This document shows positions 1-7,312 of a stretch of 12,447 nt of DNA, in pieces (position 1 is the stretch's first letter; each line of letters begins with the position of its first letter). This DNA comes from Gammaproteobacteria bacterium (GTDB taxonomy: Bacteria > Pseudomonadota > Gammaproteobacteria > Poriferisulfidales > Poriferisulfidaceae). Both the position numbers and the translations under genes were made by a program. The notes under the pieces are model-generated. The model had not been told where the DNA came from. It did not search any database and saw only the letters and a list, made by a program, of their open reading frames with translations. The stretch is from positions 1 through 12,447 of the forward strand of contig RKRZ01000059.1 of assembly GCA_007571105.1 (NCBI GenBank), written 5' to 3'.

Positions 1-86
1 CCAAAAACCTCCTCCCCGCCTCGCCCATTCGGCCAAAAACGCCAAAAATCTGATTAGCTCGGAGATCAAGGAACAGTAATTTGGGC

Positions 87-115
87 TTGACATGTTAAAA
101 TGAATGCGCGATAAC
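87..115 (+). promoter_or_regulatory. Putative sigma70 promoter of erpA
   Basis: A consensus -35 hexamer TTGACA (87-92, 6 of 6) is followed after exactly 17 nt by GATAAC (110-115, 4 of 6 to TATAAT). Transcription would start near 121-123, leaving a short leader of about 16 nt before the erpA ATG. The weak -10 together with a perfect -35 is typical of a promoter tuned by a regulator, and the -10 lies inside a palindrome (107-128). Seen in sequence; activity is inferred. Confidence 0.6.
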
Positions 116-128
116 AATTGCTATTGCG
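107..128. promoter_or_regulatory. 22-bp imperfect palindrome, candidate operator at erpA
   Basis: The half-sites CGCGATAACAA (107-117) and TTGCTATTGCG (118-128) are inverted repeats matching at 9 of 11 positions, with no spacer. The palindrome covers the -10 box and the probable start site and ends at the erpA ribosome binding site, so a dimeric protein bound here would block transcription. It does not resemble the type 1 or type 2 IscR sites I know from E. coli. The regulator is unknown. An RNA hairpin role is also possible if transcription starts further upstream. Confidence 0.4.
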
Positions 129-137
129 GGAGATACC

Positions 138-506
138 ATGACGGATGTTGCGATTGCTCCAGATGCGCTCGCGGATGCGGCGCCATTGATCTTCACGGAC
201 GCAGCAGCGGCCAAGGTCAAAAGCCTGATTGAAGAGGAGAAGAACGACGCCCTCAAATTGCGGGTATTCGTCAGCGGCGGCGGATGCTCCGGGTTCCAGT
301 ACGGGTTTACCTTCGATGAGAACATTCAGGATGGCGATACCGAAGTGGAGAACTGTGGTGTGACCTTGCTGGTGGATCCGATGAGTTTTCAGTATCTGGT
401 CGGCGCGGAGATCGATTACACCGAAGGACTGGAAGGGGCGCAATTCGTGATTCGCAATCCCAATGCCACGACTACTTGCGGCTGCGGTTCTTCGTTCTCT
501 CCCTGA
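138..506 (+). CDS. erpA: Iron-sulfur cluster insertion protein ErpA (A-type carrier)
   Basis: Cytosolic A-type Fe-S carrier of 122 aa, close to the 114 aa of E. coli ErpA. In known members it passes [4Fe-4S] or [2Fe-2S] clusters to apo-enzymes such as IspG/IspH. The three cluster ligands are present: Cys50 in GGGCSGFQY, and Cys114 and Cys116 in the C-terminal TTCGCGSSF. The N-terminus has about 12 extra Ala/Asp-rich residues before the conserved core starting near LIFTDAAA. The start ATG has GGGAG at 128-132 with a 5-nt spacer. The gene has its own promoter and sits 175 nt before aspS. IscA and SufA share the fold, but the core sequence and the FQYGFTFDE stretch fit ErpA best. Confidence 0.93.
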   Translation: MTDVAIAPDALADAAPLIFTDAAAAKVKSLIEEEKNDALKLRVFVSGGGCSGFQYGFTFDENIQDGDTEVENCGVTLLVDPMSFQYLVGAEIDYTEGLEGAQFVIRNPNATTTCGCGSSFSP

Positions 507-681
507 TCCATCACACTTGCACTTGGGCCTTCGCCCCGCGTGGAGCGAAGAAGGCAGGTCGTAGGCGCGCACATTCTTGATGCTGCTGGCACAATAGGCG
601 TCATACGATCGCTGGAGCCTGTCTGATGCGCCCCTTCAATCCTGGTCTGCGACTGGCTCAAATCGCATTCGAGAGCAACAC
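507..681 (+). other. Intergenic region erpA-aspS
   Basis: This 175-nt gap is the largest in the window. It holds a stem CTTCGC (529-534) / GCGAAG (545-550) with a 10-nt loop and no T-run, so it is not a clear rho-independent terminator. A second possible stem is GGCGtCAT (597-604) / ATGCGCC (626-632), with one bulge and a 21-nt loop. I see no convincing -35/-10 pair for aspS. A small purine patch GAGAG (671-675) precedes the aspS ATG by 6 nt and may serve as its ribosome binding site. Confidence 0.3.
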
Positions 682-2463
682 ATGAACCCAAGCAGCGAAC
701 GATGCTATTGCGGCACCGTCCGGGAAGAACATATCGGCGACACCGTGCGCGTATGCGGTTGGGTCAATCGCCGGCGTGATCATGGTGGCATCATCTTTAT
801 CGACCTGCGCGATCACACTGGAATGTTGCAGGTGGTGGTCAATCCAGAGCAGACCGAATTGTTTGCGCTTGCCGAACAGGTGCGTACGGAATTCGTACTG
901 GAGATGCAAGGGACGGTTCGGGAGCGCCCGGAAGGCACCATCAATGAAACCTTGCCGACCGGGCATGTTGAAGTGGTGTGCGAGCAATTGGCGGTACTGA
1001 ACCCCTCAGAGACGCCTCCGTACCAGTTGGATGATCCCCAGGTTCATGAGGATCATCGCTTGCGCTTTCGCTATCTGGAATTGCGGCGCCCCGTGATGCA
1101 GGAGCGCCTGCGCCTGCGGGCGGCGGCGGCGGCGGCGGTTCGTCGCTATCTCGCCGACCAGGATTTCATTGAAGTCGAGACACCGATGTTGACCCGGGCG
1201 ACTCCGGAGGGTGCGCGCGAGTATCTGGTGCCGAGCCGGACCCATGCAGGGTCCTTTTTTGCGCTGCCGCAATCTCCGCAATTGTTCAAGCAGATGCTGA
1301 TGATGGGTGGAATGGATCGATACTACCAGATTGTGCGCTGCTTTCGCGATGAAGACCCACGGCAGGACCGACAGCCGGAATTCACGCAGATTGATATTGA
1401 GACTTCGTTTTTGCAGGAACCTGAGATTCTGCAGATCATGGAAGGCATGGTGCGCGAGTTGTTCGCGCTGATTGAGGAGCCGCTGCCGGAATTTGCGCGC
1501 TTGACTTATGCTGAGGCGATGCAACGTTTTGGCACGGACCGGCCGGATTTGCGAATTCGCGATCTGGAGCTGGTGGATGTGGCGGACTTGTTGACTGACG
1601 TCGAGTTCAAAGTATTTCGCGAGCCTGCAGGTCGCGCCGGATGCCGGGTCGCCGCAATTCGCATTCCCGAAGCAGCTGAGATGAGTCTGGGACAGATTAA
1701 TGCTTATACCGAATCTCTCAAGCCGTATGGCGCGAAAGGAATGGCCTACATCAAGTGCCACCAGGTCAGCCAGGGACGTGACGGTTTGCAGGCAGGGTTT
1801 CTCAAGTTTCTTCCGGATGACGCGATTGCCGGAATTTTGCAGCGTACGGGCGCCGAAGATGGAGATCTGTTGGTGTTTGGGGCCGACCGTGCCGACATTG
1901 TGAATGCCTCCCTGTCTTTCCTGCGAGGGACTTTGGCAGAAGACTTGGAGATGATGGAAGAAAGTTGGCGGCCTTTGTGGGTGGTGGATTTCCCGTTGCT
2001 GGAACAGGACCCTGTGACCAAGCGCTGGCAGGCCATGCACCATCCGTTCACGGCGCCCGCGGTCGAAGATGTCGCGCAACTGCACGCTAATCCTGGTGGG
2101 ACACTTGCACGGGCTTACGACATGGTGATCAACGGTATTGAGATCGGCGGCGGTTCAATTCGCATCCACCAGTCAGAGATGCAGGAGGCTGTATTTGAGT
2201 TGCTGGGGATTGAGGCTGAAGAGGCGCGCGCCAAATTCGGCTTTTTCCTGGATGCGTTGCGTTACGGCTGCCCGCCGCATGGAGGCATCGCTTTTGGTTT
2301 TGATCGTATCGTCATGTTGTTGGCTGGTGCGACAGCGATTCGGGACGTCATCGCCTTTCCCAAGACGCAGACGGCGAATTGTCTGCTGACCGGAGCTCCG
2401 GAACGCGTGGAGGAGGATCAGTTGCGTGAATTGCAGTTAAGTCGGACGGAGTCGCGCTCATGA
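682..2463 (+). CDS. aspS: Aspartate--tRNA ligase, probably non-discriminating (Asp/Asn)
   Basis: Class II aminoacyl-tRNA synthetase of 593 aa, the usual length for bacterial AspRS. It has the N-terminal OB anticodon-binding domain (about 1-105), motif 1 near ETPMLTRATPEGAREYL (166-182), motif 2 FRDEDPRQDRQPEF (221-234), a GAD-type insertion (about 290-420), and motif 3 with GFDR at 539-542. The anticodon-domain positions known to set specificity are His34 (RRRDHGG) and Gly85 (RPEG). Both match Pseudomonas aeruginosa, whose AspRS also charges tRNA-Asn; discriminating E. coli AspRS has Leu and Lys there. An in-frame run of six GCG codons (1120-1137) gives an Ala tract just before motif 1. The stop overlaps the nudB start as ATGA. 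Confidence 0.97.
   Translation: MNPSSERCYCGTVREEHIGDTVRVCGWVNRRRDHGGIIFIDLRDHTGMLQVVVNPEQTELFALAEQVRTEFVLEMQGTVRERPEGTINETLPTGHVEVVCEQLAVLNPSETPPYQLDDPQVHEDHRLRFRYLELRRPVMQERLRLRAAAAAAVRRYLADQDFIEVETPMLTRATPEGAREYLVPSRTHAGSFFALPQSPQLFKQMLMMGGMDRYYQIVRCFRDEDPRQDRQPEFTQIDIETSFLQEPEILQIMEGMVRELFALIEEPLPEFARLTYAEAMQRFGTDRPDLRIRDLELVDVADLLTDVEFKVFREPAGRAGCRVAAIRIPEAAEMSLGQINAYTESLKPYGAKGMAYIKCHQVSQGRDGLQAGFLKFLPDDAIAGILQRTGAEDGDLLVFGADRADIVNASLSFLRGTLAEDLEMMEESWRPLWVVDFPLLEQDPVTKRWQAMHHPFTAPAVEDVAQLHANPGGTLARAYDMVINGIEIGGGSIRIHQSEMQEAVFELLGIEAEEARAKFGFFLDALRYGCPPHGGIAFGFDRIVMLLAGATAIRDVIAFPKTQTANCLLTGAPERVEEDQLRELQLSRTESRS
1120..1137 (+). repeat. GCG trinucleotide repeat x6 in aspS
   Basis: Six consecutive GCG codons encode Ala147-Ala152 of AspRS, just before motif 1. 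Copy-number change would be in frame and lengthen or shorten a helix. Confidence 0.85.
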
Positions 2464-2915
2464 CCGAGTCGCGCTACAAGCGCCCGGAATCCGTACTGGT
2501 CCTGGTCTATAGCGAAGACGGTCAGGTGCTGATGTTGCGCCGTCATGAGCCGCCGACTTTCTGGCAGTCGGTAACGGGAAGTCTGGAGTGGGGCGAAGAG
2601 GCAATTGATGCAGCACGGCGAGAGTTGAAAGAGGAGACCGGTTTGGACGCCCGGGGCTTGGAGGATTGCAGCAGCAGTCGCATGTTCGAGATCTATGAAA
2701 TTTTCCGCGAGCGTTATGAGCCTGGAGTCACGCAGAATCGCGAACACTTGTTTCGGCTGGCTGTTGCCGAGCCGTGCCCGGTGCAATTGGACATGCAGGA
2801 ACACGCGGAATATGCTTGGATGCCGCGCGTGGATGCGGCGAGGCGGGCTTCTTCCTATACCAATCGTCAGGCGATTCTGGATTGGGTTCCCATCCCTTCA
2901 CGGACGGACTGTTAA
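2460..2915 (+). CDS. nudB: Dihydroneopterin triphosphate diphosphatase (Nudix hydrolase NudB)
   Basis: Nudix hydrolase of 151 aa (E. coli NudB has 150). In the family it removes pyrophosphate from 7,8-dihydroneopterin triphosphate, an early step of folate synthesis. The complete Nudix box spans residues 40-62 and keeps its key residues: Gly40, Glu46, then RELKEETGL (54-62). The preceding PPTFWQSVTGSLEWGE is characteristic of NudB. The start ATG overlaps the aspS stop (ATGA), the same aspS-nudB pairing seen in many gammaproteobacteria, so translation is likely coupled. A generic Nudix role is the alternative, but the neighbourhood and length favour NudB. Confidence 0.88.
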   Translation: MTESRYKRPESVLVLVYSEDGQVLMLRRHEPPTFWQSVTGSLEWGEEAIDAARRELKEETGLDARGLEDCSSSRMFEIYEIFRERYEPGVTQNREHLFRLAVAEPCPVQLDMQEHAEYAWMPRVDAARRASSYTNRQAILDWVPIPSRTDC

Positions 2916-2947
2916 GATTTGCGACGGCATTATTGATACGCGCGACC

Positions 2948-3688
2948 ATGGCGGGACACAGCAAATGGGCCAACATCCAGCATCGCAAGAAGCGACAGGA
3001 TGCCAAGCGCGGCAAACTTTTCTCCAAGCTGATCCGGGAAGTGATGGTGGCGGCGCGCACGGGCGGTCCCAACTCCGACGACAATCCTCGATTGCGACTG
3101 GCGCTCGACAAGGCGCAAGCAGCCAATATGCCGAAAGACACACTGGCCCGCGCAATCAAGCGAGGCAGTGGTGATGCGGATGATGCCTCCTATGAAGAAA
3201 TCCGGTACGAGGGTTATGGCCCTGGAGGAGTTGCGGTCCTGATTGACTGTCTGAGCGATAACCGCAACCGGACCGTCTCCGAAATCCGGCATGCGCTGAC
3301 CAAACATGGCGGTAGTCTTGGCAGCAACGGTTCGGTGACCTATCTGTTCGATGCGTTTGGCATTTTGATGTACGCTCCGGGGACGGATGCCGATGCCGTT
3401 ATGGAGGCGGCGGTTGAGGCAGGGGCAGAGGATGTGGAAGCGCTGGAGGATGATTCTTTGCAAGTGCTGATGCGCCCGCAGGACTTTCTTGCGATCAAGG
3501 ATGCGATGAGCGAAGCGGGTCTGGTTCCGGATCACGCTGAAGTTACGATGCGCGCGCAGACGTTGATGGAGTTGGAAGATTCTCAGGCACAGAGCGTGCA
3601 GAAGTTGTTGGATCATTTGGATGAACTGGACGACGTGCAGGACGTTTATGTCAACGCCAGTCTTCCCGCGCCGCAGGACGAGAATTGA
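2948..3688 (+). CDS. yebC: YebC/PmpR family protein (TACO1-like)
   Basis: Protein of 246 aa starting with the family hallmark MAGHSKWANIQHRK, which fixes the start although the frame stays open further upstream. Family members have been described as DNA-binding regulators and, more recently, as ribosome-associated factors that relieve stalling at proline-rich stretches. The conserved GPGGVA and GSVTYLF segments are present (GYGPGGVAVLID, LGSNGSVTYLFD). The gene lies 32 nt after nudB and 2 nt before ruvC, its common position. There is no recognisable Shine-Dalgarno sequence in the 30 nt before the ATG, unlike most genes here. The family call is certain; the biochemical role is less so. Confidence 0.93.
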   Translation: MAGHSKWANIQHRKKRQDAKRGKLFSKLIREVMVAARTGGPNSDDNPRLRLALDKAQAANMPKDTLARAIKRGSGDADDASYEEIRYEGYGPGGVAVLIDCLSDNRNRTVSEIRHALTKHGGSLGSNGSVTYLFDAFGILMYAPGTDADAVMEAAVEAGAEDVEALEDDSLQVLMRPQDFLAIKDAMSEAGLVPDHAEVTMRAQTLMELEDSQAQSVQKLLDHLDELDDVQDVYVNASLPAPQDEN

Positions 3689-3690
3689 GC

Positions 3691-4182
3691 ATGTTTCGAA
3701 TTCTGGGCATCGATCCGGGTTTGCGCTGTACGGGCTATGGCGTAATCGAGACGGATGGCCATCGGCACCGTTATATCGCCAGCGGACAAATTCGCCCTCC
3801 GAAAGGGTCGATGGCGTCGCGTCTGGGACATCTGCACCGGGAACTCGGGGGACAATTAGAAGTGCATCAGCCGCATTGTGTCTCGATCGAGACTTCCTTT
3901 GTGGCACTCAACAGCGGCATTGCACTCAAACTGGGACAGGCCCGGGGCGCATTGATTAGCGCTTGCGCATTGTGCGATCTGGAAGTGCATGAATATTCAC
4001 CGCGGGCGATGAAGCGCAGCATCACCGGACTGGGGCAAGCGGAGAAGGATCAGGTGAATTTCATGGTGCAGCTGCTGTTGAACCTGAGCGCACCGCCGCA
4101 GGCGGATGAGGCGGATGCTTTGGGTTTGGCTCTGTGCCATGCGCACAATCAGGGGACATCGCTGCAGGAGTTGGTGTCGTGA
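3691..4182 (+). CDS. ruvC: Crossover junction endodeoxyribonuclease RuvC
   Basis: Holliday-junction resolvase of 163 aa, slightly shorter than the 173 aa of E. coli RuvC. It acts as a dimer that nicks opposite strands at junctions moved by RuvAB. All four catalytic acids of the RNase H-like fold are present: Asp8 (LGIDPG), Glu67 (SIETSF), Asp139 and Asp142 (QADEADAL). I chose ATG 3691, giving MFRILGIDPG. A TTG two codons upstream (3685) is a possible alternative and is better spaced from AGGA at 3675-3678. The stop TGA overlaps the ruvA GTG start (GTGA). Confidence 0.95.
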   Translation: MFRILGIDPGLRCTGYGVIETDGHRHRYIASGQIRPPKGSMASRLGHLHRELGGQLEVHQPHCVSIETSFVALNSGIALKLGQARGALISACALCDLEVHEYSPRAMKRSITGLGQAEKDQVNFMVQLLLNLSAPPQADEADALGLALCHAHNQGTSLQELVS

Positions 4183-4760
4183 TCAGTTATTTGCGCGGCG
4201 TGGTGACGCGCCGCAATCCGCCGGAGTTGGATATCGAAGTCGGGGGGGTTGGCTATCAGGTTTTGGCGACCATGTCGGCGTTTGATAAACTGCCCCCGAG
4301 CGATCAAGAGGTCGTTCTCCACACGTTGTTGGTAGTGCGGGAAGATGCCCAGACCCTGTACGGTTTTGCTGATGCCGCGGAGCGTCAAATGTTTTGCCGG
4401 TTGATGCGAATTTCCGGCATCGGCGCGAAAACAGCGCTGGCGATTCTGTCGGCTTTGCCGGAGACCCGTCTGCGCTTGCATGTCAGTAGAGGCGATGTGG
4501 ATGCCCTGGTGAAGGTTCCGGGCATCGGCAAGAAAACGGCTCAGCGCCTGTTGCTGGAACTCAGGGACATGCTGGGAGAACGTGTTCTCTCTTCGGAGGC
4601 CGAGGACGATACGCCATCGCCCATCGGCGATGCGGTTCGCGCATTGATTAACTTGGGTTGGAAACCGGCCGAAGCGCAGCGTATGGTGGCTGCAGTCGAA
4701 AGCGATGAGTTGAGCACTGAGGATCTGATTCGTCAGGCGCTGCAGGCAAGTTTGCGATGA
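4179..4760 (+). CDS. ruvA: Holliday junction branch migration protein RuvA
   Basis: Junction-binding subunit of the RuvAB branch-migration machine, 193 aa (E. coli 203). Domain I starts with MISYLRGVV and keeps EVGGVGYQV. The acidic pin residues Glu55 and Asp56 (VVREDA) that separate strands at the crossover are present. Two helix-hairpin-helix motifs follow: RISGIGAKTALAIL (77-90) and VKVPGIGKKTAQRLL (111-125). Domain III, which contacts RuvB, lies at about 148-192. The GTG start overlaps the ruvC stop and has AGGAG at 4166-4170 with an 8-nt spacer. A longer reading frame from 4134 overlaps ruvC and lacks homology-like sequence, so it was not used. Confidence 0.95.
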   Translation: MISYLRGVVTRRNPPELDIEVGGVGYQVLATMSAFDKLPPSDQEVVLHTLLVVREDAQTLYGFADAAERQMFCRLMRISGIGAKTALAILSALPETRLRLHVSRGDVDALVKVPGIGKKTAQRLLLELRDMLGERVLSSEAEDDTPSPIGDAVRALINLGWKPAEAQRMVAAVESDELSTEDLIRQALQASLR

Positions 4761-5797
4761 ACGAACCCCGACTTCTGGACCGCGAAAGCACTCTCGAGGA
4801 GCGGGTGCAGGAGCGTAGTGTTCGCCCCAAGCGGTTGGAGGATTTCGTGGGGCAGCCTGAGTTCTGCGAGCAGTTGGGGTTGTACATCGAGGCGGCGCGC
4901 CGCCGCGAGGGCGCATTGGATCATGTGCTGGTCTACGGCCCTCCGGGGCTGGGCAAGACGACGCTGTCGCATATTGTTGCGCACGAAATGGAAGGGCAGT
5001 TGCGCCAGTCTTCTGGACCGGTTCTGGAGCGCAGCGGCGACCTGGCGGCAATCATGACCAGTCTGCAACCGGGTGATGTGCTTTTCATTGATGAGATTCA
5101 TCGCATGCAGCCGGCGGTGGAGGAAATTTTGTATCCGGCGCTGGAAGATCGCCAGATCGATCTGATGATTGGCGAGGGCGCGGCGGCGCGCTCGATTCAG
5201 ATTGACCTGCCGGAGTTCACCTTGGTCGGTGCCACCACCCGGGCGGGATTGCTGACGGCGCCCTTGCTGTCGCGTTTCGGCATTACAGGGAGATTGAACT
5301 TCTACACGCCGGAGGAGTTAGCGCAAATTGTTCTGCGTTCCGCCGGAATTCTGGGAATTACCATTGATACGGATGGTGCGGAAGAGATCGGCCGACGCTC
5401 CCGCGGCACCCCGCGTATTGCAAACCGTCTGTTGCGGCGTGTCCGTGATTATGTCGAGGTGCGTGCGGATGGCAAAATCAGCGCGGATTTGGCCCGCCAG
5501 GCATTGGAGTTCATGAACGTGGATCGTTGCGGTATCGACGAGTTGGACCGAGAATACTTGCGCACGATCGTCACCAAATTCCGCGGCGGTCCGGTGGGCA
5601 TCGACAACATTGCTGCCGCAATCAATGAGGAGCGCGGGACGCTTGAAGACGTGGTGGAGCCCTATCTGATTCAGTCAGGTTTTCTGATGCGCACGCCGCG
5701 AGGTCGGGTGGCCACAGACAGTGCTCGTGAGCATCTCAAGGTTCCGGCCTCCGAGACGGGAGAACTGCCGCTGTCGGTGGATTCGGACGGAAAATGA
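4757..5797 (+). CDS. ruvB: Holliday junction branch migration ATPase RuvB
   Basis: Hexameric AAA+ motor of 346 aa (E. coli 336) that pumps DNA through the RuvA-bound junction. Visible motifs are Walker A GPPGLGKTT (61-69), Walker B with LFIDEIHRM (109-117), sensor 1 GATTRAG (158-164) and the arginine finger Arg173 in LLSRFGI. The C-terminal winged-helix DNA-binding domain includes FRGGPVGIDNIAAAI and ends with a run that is not strongly conserved. The ATG overlaps the ruvA stop (ATGA), and the RuvB stop overlaps the ybgC start in the same way, so coupling with both neighbours is likely. Confidence 0.97.
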   Translation: MNEPRLLDRESTLEERVQERSVRPKRLEDFVGQPEFCEQLGLYIEAARRREGALDHVLVYGPPGLGKTTLSHIVAHEMEGQLRQSSGPVLERSGDLAAIMTSLQPGDVLFIDEIHRMQPAVEEILYPALEDRQIDLMIGEGAAARSIQIDLPEFTLVGATTRAGLLTAPLLSRFGITGRLNFYTPEELAQIVLRSAGILGITIDTDGAEEIGRRSRGTPRIANRLLRRVRDYVEVRADGKISADLARQALEFMNVDRCGIDELDREYLRTIVTKFRGGPVGIDNIAAAINEERGTLEDVVEPYLIQSGFLMRTPRGRVATDSAREHLKVPASETGELPLSVDSDGK

Positions 5798-6192
5798 GGA
5801 CTTGCCCGGTGCGCGTGTATTACGAAGATACGGATGCAGGGGGAGTGCTGTACCACGCGGCCATTGTGCGCTATCTGGATCGAGCGCGCGCCGAGTGGTT
5901 GCGCGAAGATGGCATTTCCTTGGAGCAAGTGGCGCGAGAGCAGAAACGCGCTTTTGCCGTGCGCGAGATTCGTGTGCGCTACCTGAACCCTGGGCACTTG
6001 GATGATGCTTTAGTGGTGCGTACAGAGTTGAGCGACAGCGGACCGGCGTCGCTGGATTTTGCGCAATCCGTCTGGCGCGATGAAGAATGCCTGGCAACGG
6101 CCGAAGTGCGCGTTGCCTGCATTGATACAGAAACCGAACGACCGGCAGCAATACCGGAGCAAATGCGACAAGGAGCGAAATTCGATGGGTGA
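5794..6192 (+). CDS. ybgC: Tol-Pal-associated acyl-CoA thioesterase YbgC
   Basis: Hotdog-fold (4-hydroxybenzoyl-CoA thioesterase type) enzyme of 132 aa. It keeps the family signature VYYEDTDAGGVLYH (8-21), with the catalytic aspartate of this class at Asp14. Characterised YbgC proteins hydrolyse acyl-CoA esters in the cytosol and have been linked to phospholipid metabolism. It is the usual first gene of the tol-pal cluster. Its ATG overlaps the ruvB stop (ATGA) and its 3' end overlaps tolQ by 8 nt, which ties the recombination genes to the envelope genes in one transcription unit. Confidence 0.93.
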   Translation: MRTCPVRVYYEDTDAGGVLYHAAIVRYLDRARAEWLREDGISLEQVAREQKRAFAVREIRVRYLNPGHLDDALVVRTELSDSGPASLDFAQSVWRDEECLATAEVRVACIDTETERPAAIPEQMRQGAKFDG

Positions 6193-6880
6193 TTTTTCCG
6201 TCATGAGCATGTTCACTCAGGCTTCCCTGATTGTGCAGATGGTGATGTTGGTGTTGGGGGCTGCCTCTTTGGTGTCTTGGGCCATCATCTTCAACAAATC
6301 GCGCGTCCTGCGCAAGGAGCAGGAGAGTCTGCAGGAGTTCGAAGATCAAATTTGGGAAGGCGCTGATTTATTTCGGTTGTACGAGAAGTTGCGCGCAAGC
6401 GAATTGAAGACCTTCCCTGAGGAAGTGTTTTGCAGTGGCCTGCGTGGCTACACGCAACTGGGCCGCAGCGGGCAGTTGTCTGCGGAAACCATCTCCCATG
6501 TTTCGGAGCGCAAGATGAAAGTGAAACTGGTGCAGCAGACGGAACACCTCGAGGTGCAGTTGCCGACCTTGGCGACCATTGGTTCGGTGAGTCCCTACGT
6601 GGGTCTGTTCGGCACCGTCTGGGGCATCATCAATGCGTTTCATTCGCTGGATCCGTCACACGGAGCCTCCATGCTGGCGACTATTGCCCCGGGCATTTCC
6701 GAGGCCCTGGTGGCGACGGCTTTGGGCCTGTTTGCAGCCATTCCTGCGGTGGTCGCTTACAACCATTACGTCGAGCGCGTAGACAAATTAATGGCGCAAT
6801 ACGATATTTTTGTTGAAGAATTCACCGTACTGTTGCAGCGCGAGACCATTATCCGCAGCAGCCAACGCGACAGCCAGTAA
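6185..6880 (+). CDS. tolQ: Tol-Pal system inner-membrane proton channel TolQ
   Basis: Inner-membrane protein of 231 aa (E. coli 230), homologous to ExbB and MotA. Together with TolR it converts the proton gradient into movement of TolA during cell constriction. Three membrane helices are seen at about 15-37, 133-152 and 170-193, with a large cytoplasmic loop between the first two. The conserved stretches SPYVGLFGTVWGIINAF (136-152) and ISEALVATALGLFAAIPAV (171-189) line the channel in the family. The ATG at 6185 was chosen over upstream in-frame starts because AGGAG (6171-6175) lies 9 nt before it and MGDFSVMSMF matches TolQ N-termini. Confidence 0.96.
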   Translation: MGDFSVMSMFTQASLIVQMVMLVLGAASLVSWAIIFNKSRVLRKEQESLQEFEDQIWEGADLFRLYEKLRASELKTFPEEVFCSGLRGYTQLGRSGQLSAETISHVSERKMKVKLVQQTEHLEVQLPTLATIGSVSPYVGLFGTVWGIINAFHSLDPSHGASMLATIAPGISEALVATALGLFAAIPAVVAYNHYVERVDKLMAQYDIFVEEFTVLLQRETIIRSSQRDSQ

Positions 6881-6889
6881 GACACTCCG

Positions 6890-7312
6890 ATGACCCGTCG
6901 TCGCCAGATTTCCCAGATCAATGTCGTTCCATACATTGACGTCATGCTGGTGTTGCTGTTGATCTTCATGATTGCGACGCCGCTGATGCAACAGGGTGTG
7001 ACGATCGAATTGCCAAGGGCGCCCTCCGAGCCGGTGGAACCTTCGGAGTATCGGGAGCCTCTGGTTCTTGAAATGGATCAAAATGGGGCGTTTCGTCTGA
7101 TTCGCGAGGGCTTTTTCTCGCGCGATGTCGACGAAGCGGATTTGCCGGGATTGGTTGAGGCCATGATGGAGCAGGGAGGGGATGAGGAACTCTATCTGCG
7201 CGCCGATGCGCGCCTATCCTACGGCGAGGTGGTCAGCACGATTGCGCGATTGAATGAGGCGGGCGTCACTTCTCTGAGCCTGCTGACAGAGCCTCCGTTG
7301 GAAGAGCAGTGA
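6890..7312 (+). CDS. tolR: Tol-Pal system protein TolR
   Basis: ExbD/TolR family protein of 140 aa (E. coli 142), with one membrane helix at about 15-34 and a periplasmic domain. The helix holds the proton-carrying aspartate Asp17 in NVVPYIDVMLVLLLIFM. The periplasmic part ends with YGEVVSTIARLNEAGVTSLSLLTEP, typical of TolR; the family binds peptidoglycan. It starts 9 nt after tolQ with no strong Shine-Dalgarno, so it probably depends on readthrough of ribosomes from tolQ. The stop overlaps the tolA GTG start (GTGA). Confidence 0.95.
   Translation: MTRRRQISQINVVPYIDVMLVLLLIFMIATPLMQQGVTIELPRAPSEPVEPSEYREPLVLEMDQNGAFRLIREGFFSRDVDEADLPGLVEAMMEQGGDEELYLRADARLSYGEVVSTIARLNEAGVTSLSLLTEPPLEEQ

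Noticed and set aside
2..79. C-terminal end of an upstream + strand gene (frame open from 2 to the TAA at 77-79), or the start of a - strand gene at 28
   Set aside because: Only about 25 and 9 codons are visible, there is no recognisable motif, and other frames are equally open, so neither can be supported.
527..556. Hairpin after erpA as a terminator
   Set aside because: The stem is 6 bp with a 10-nt loop and there is no T-run after it, so a rho-independent terminator is not supported.
577..609. Promoter for aspS (TTGATG 577-582 with TACGAT 604-609)
   Set aside because: The 21-nt spacer is too long, and other pairings match the consensus poorly.
1006..2085. 359-codon open frame on the - strand inside aspS
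   Set aside because: It lies wholly opposite a clear AspRS gene, is rich in His, Arg and Gln as expected from its complement, and shows no recognisable domain.
2930..3907. 325-codon open frame on the - strand across yebC and ruvC
   Set aside because: It spans the junction of two certain genes on the other strand and shows no family motif.
4149..5051. 300-codon open frame on the - strand across ruvA and ruvB
   Set aside because: Opposite two certain genes, with low-complexity Pro/Arg/Gln composition and no motif.
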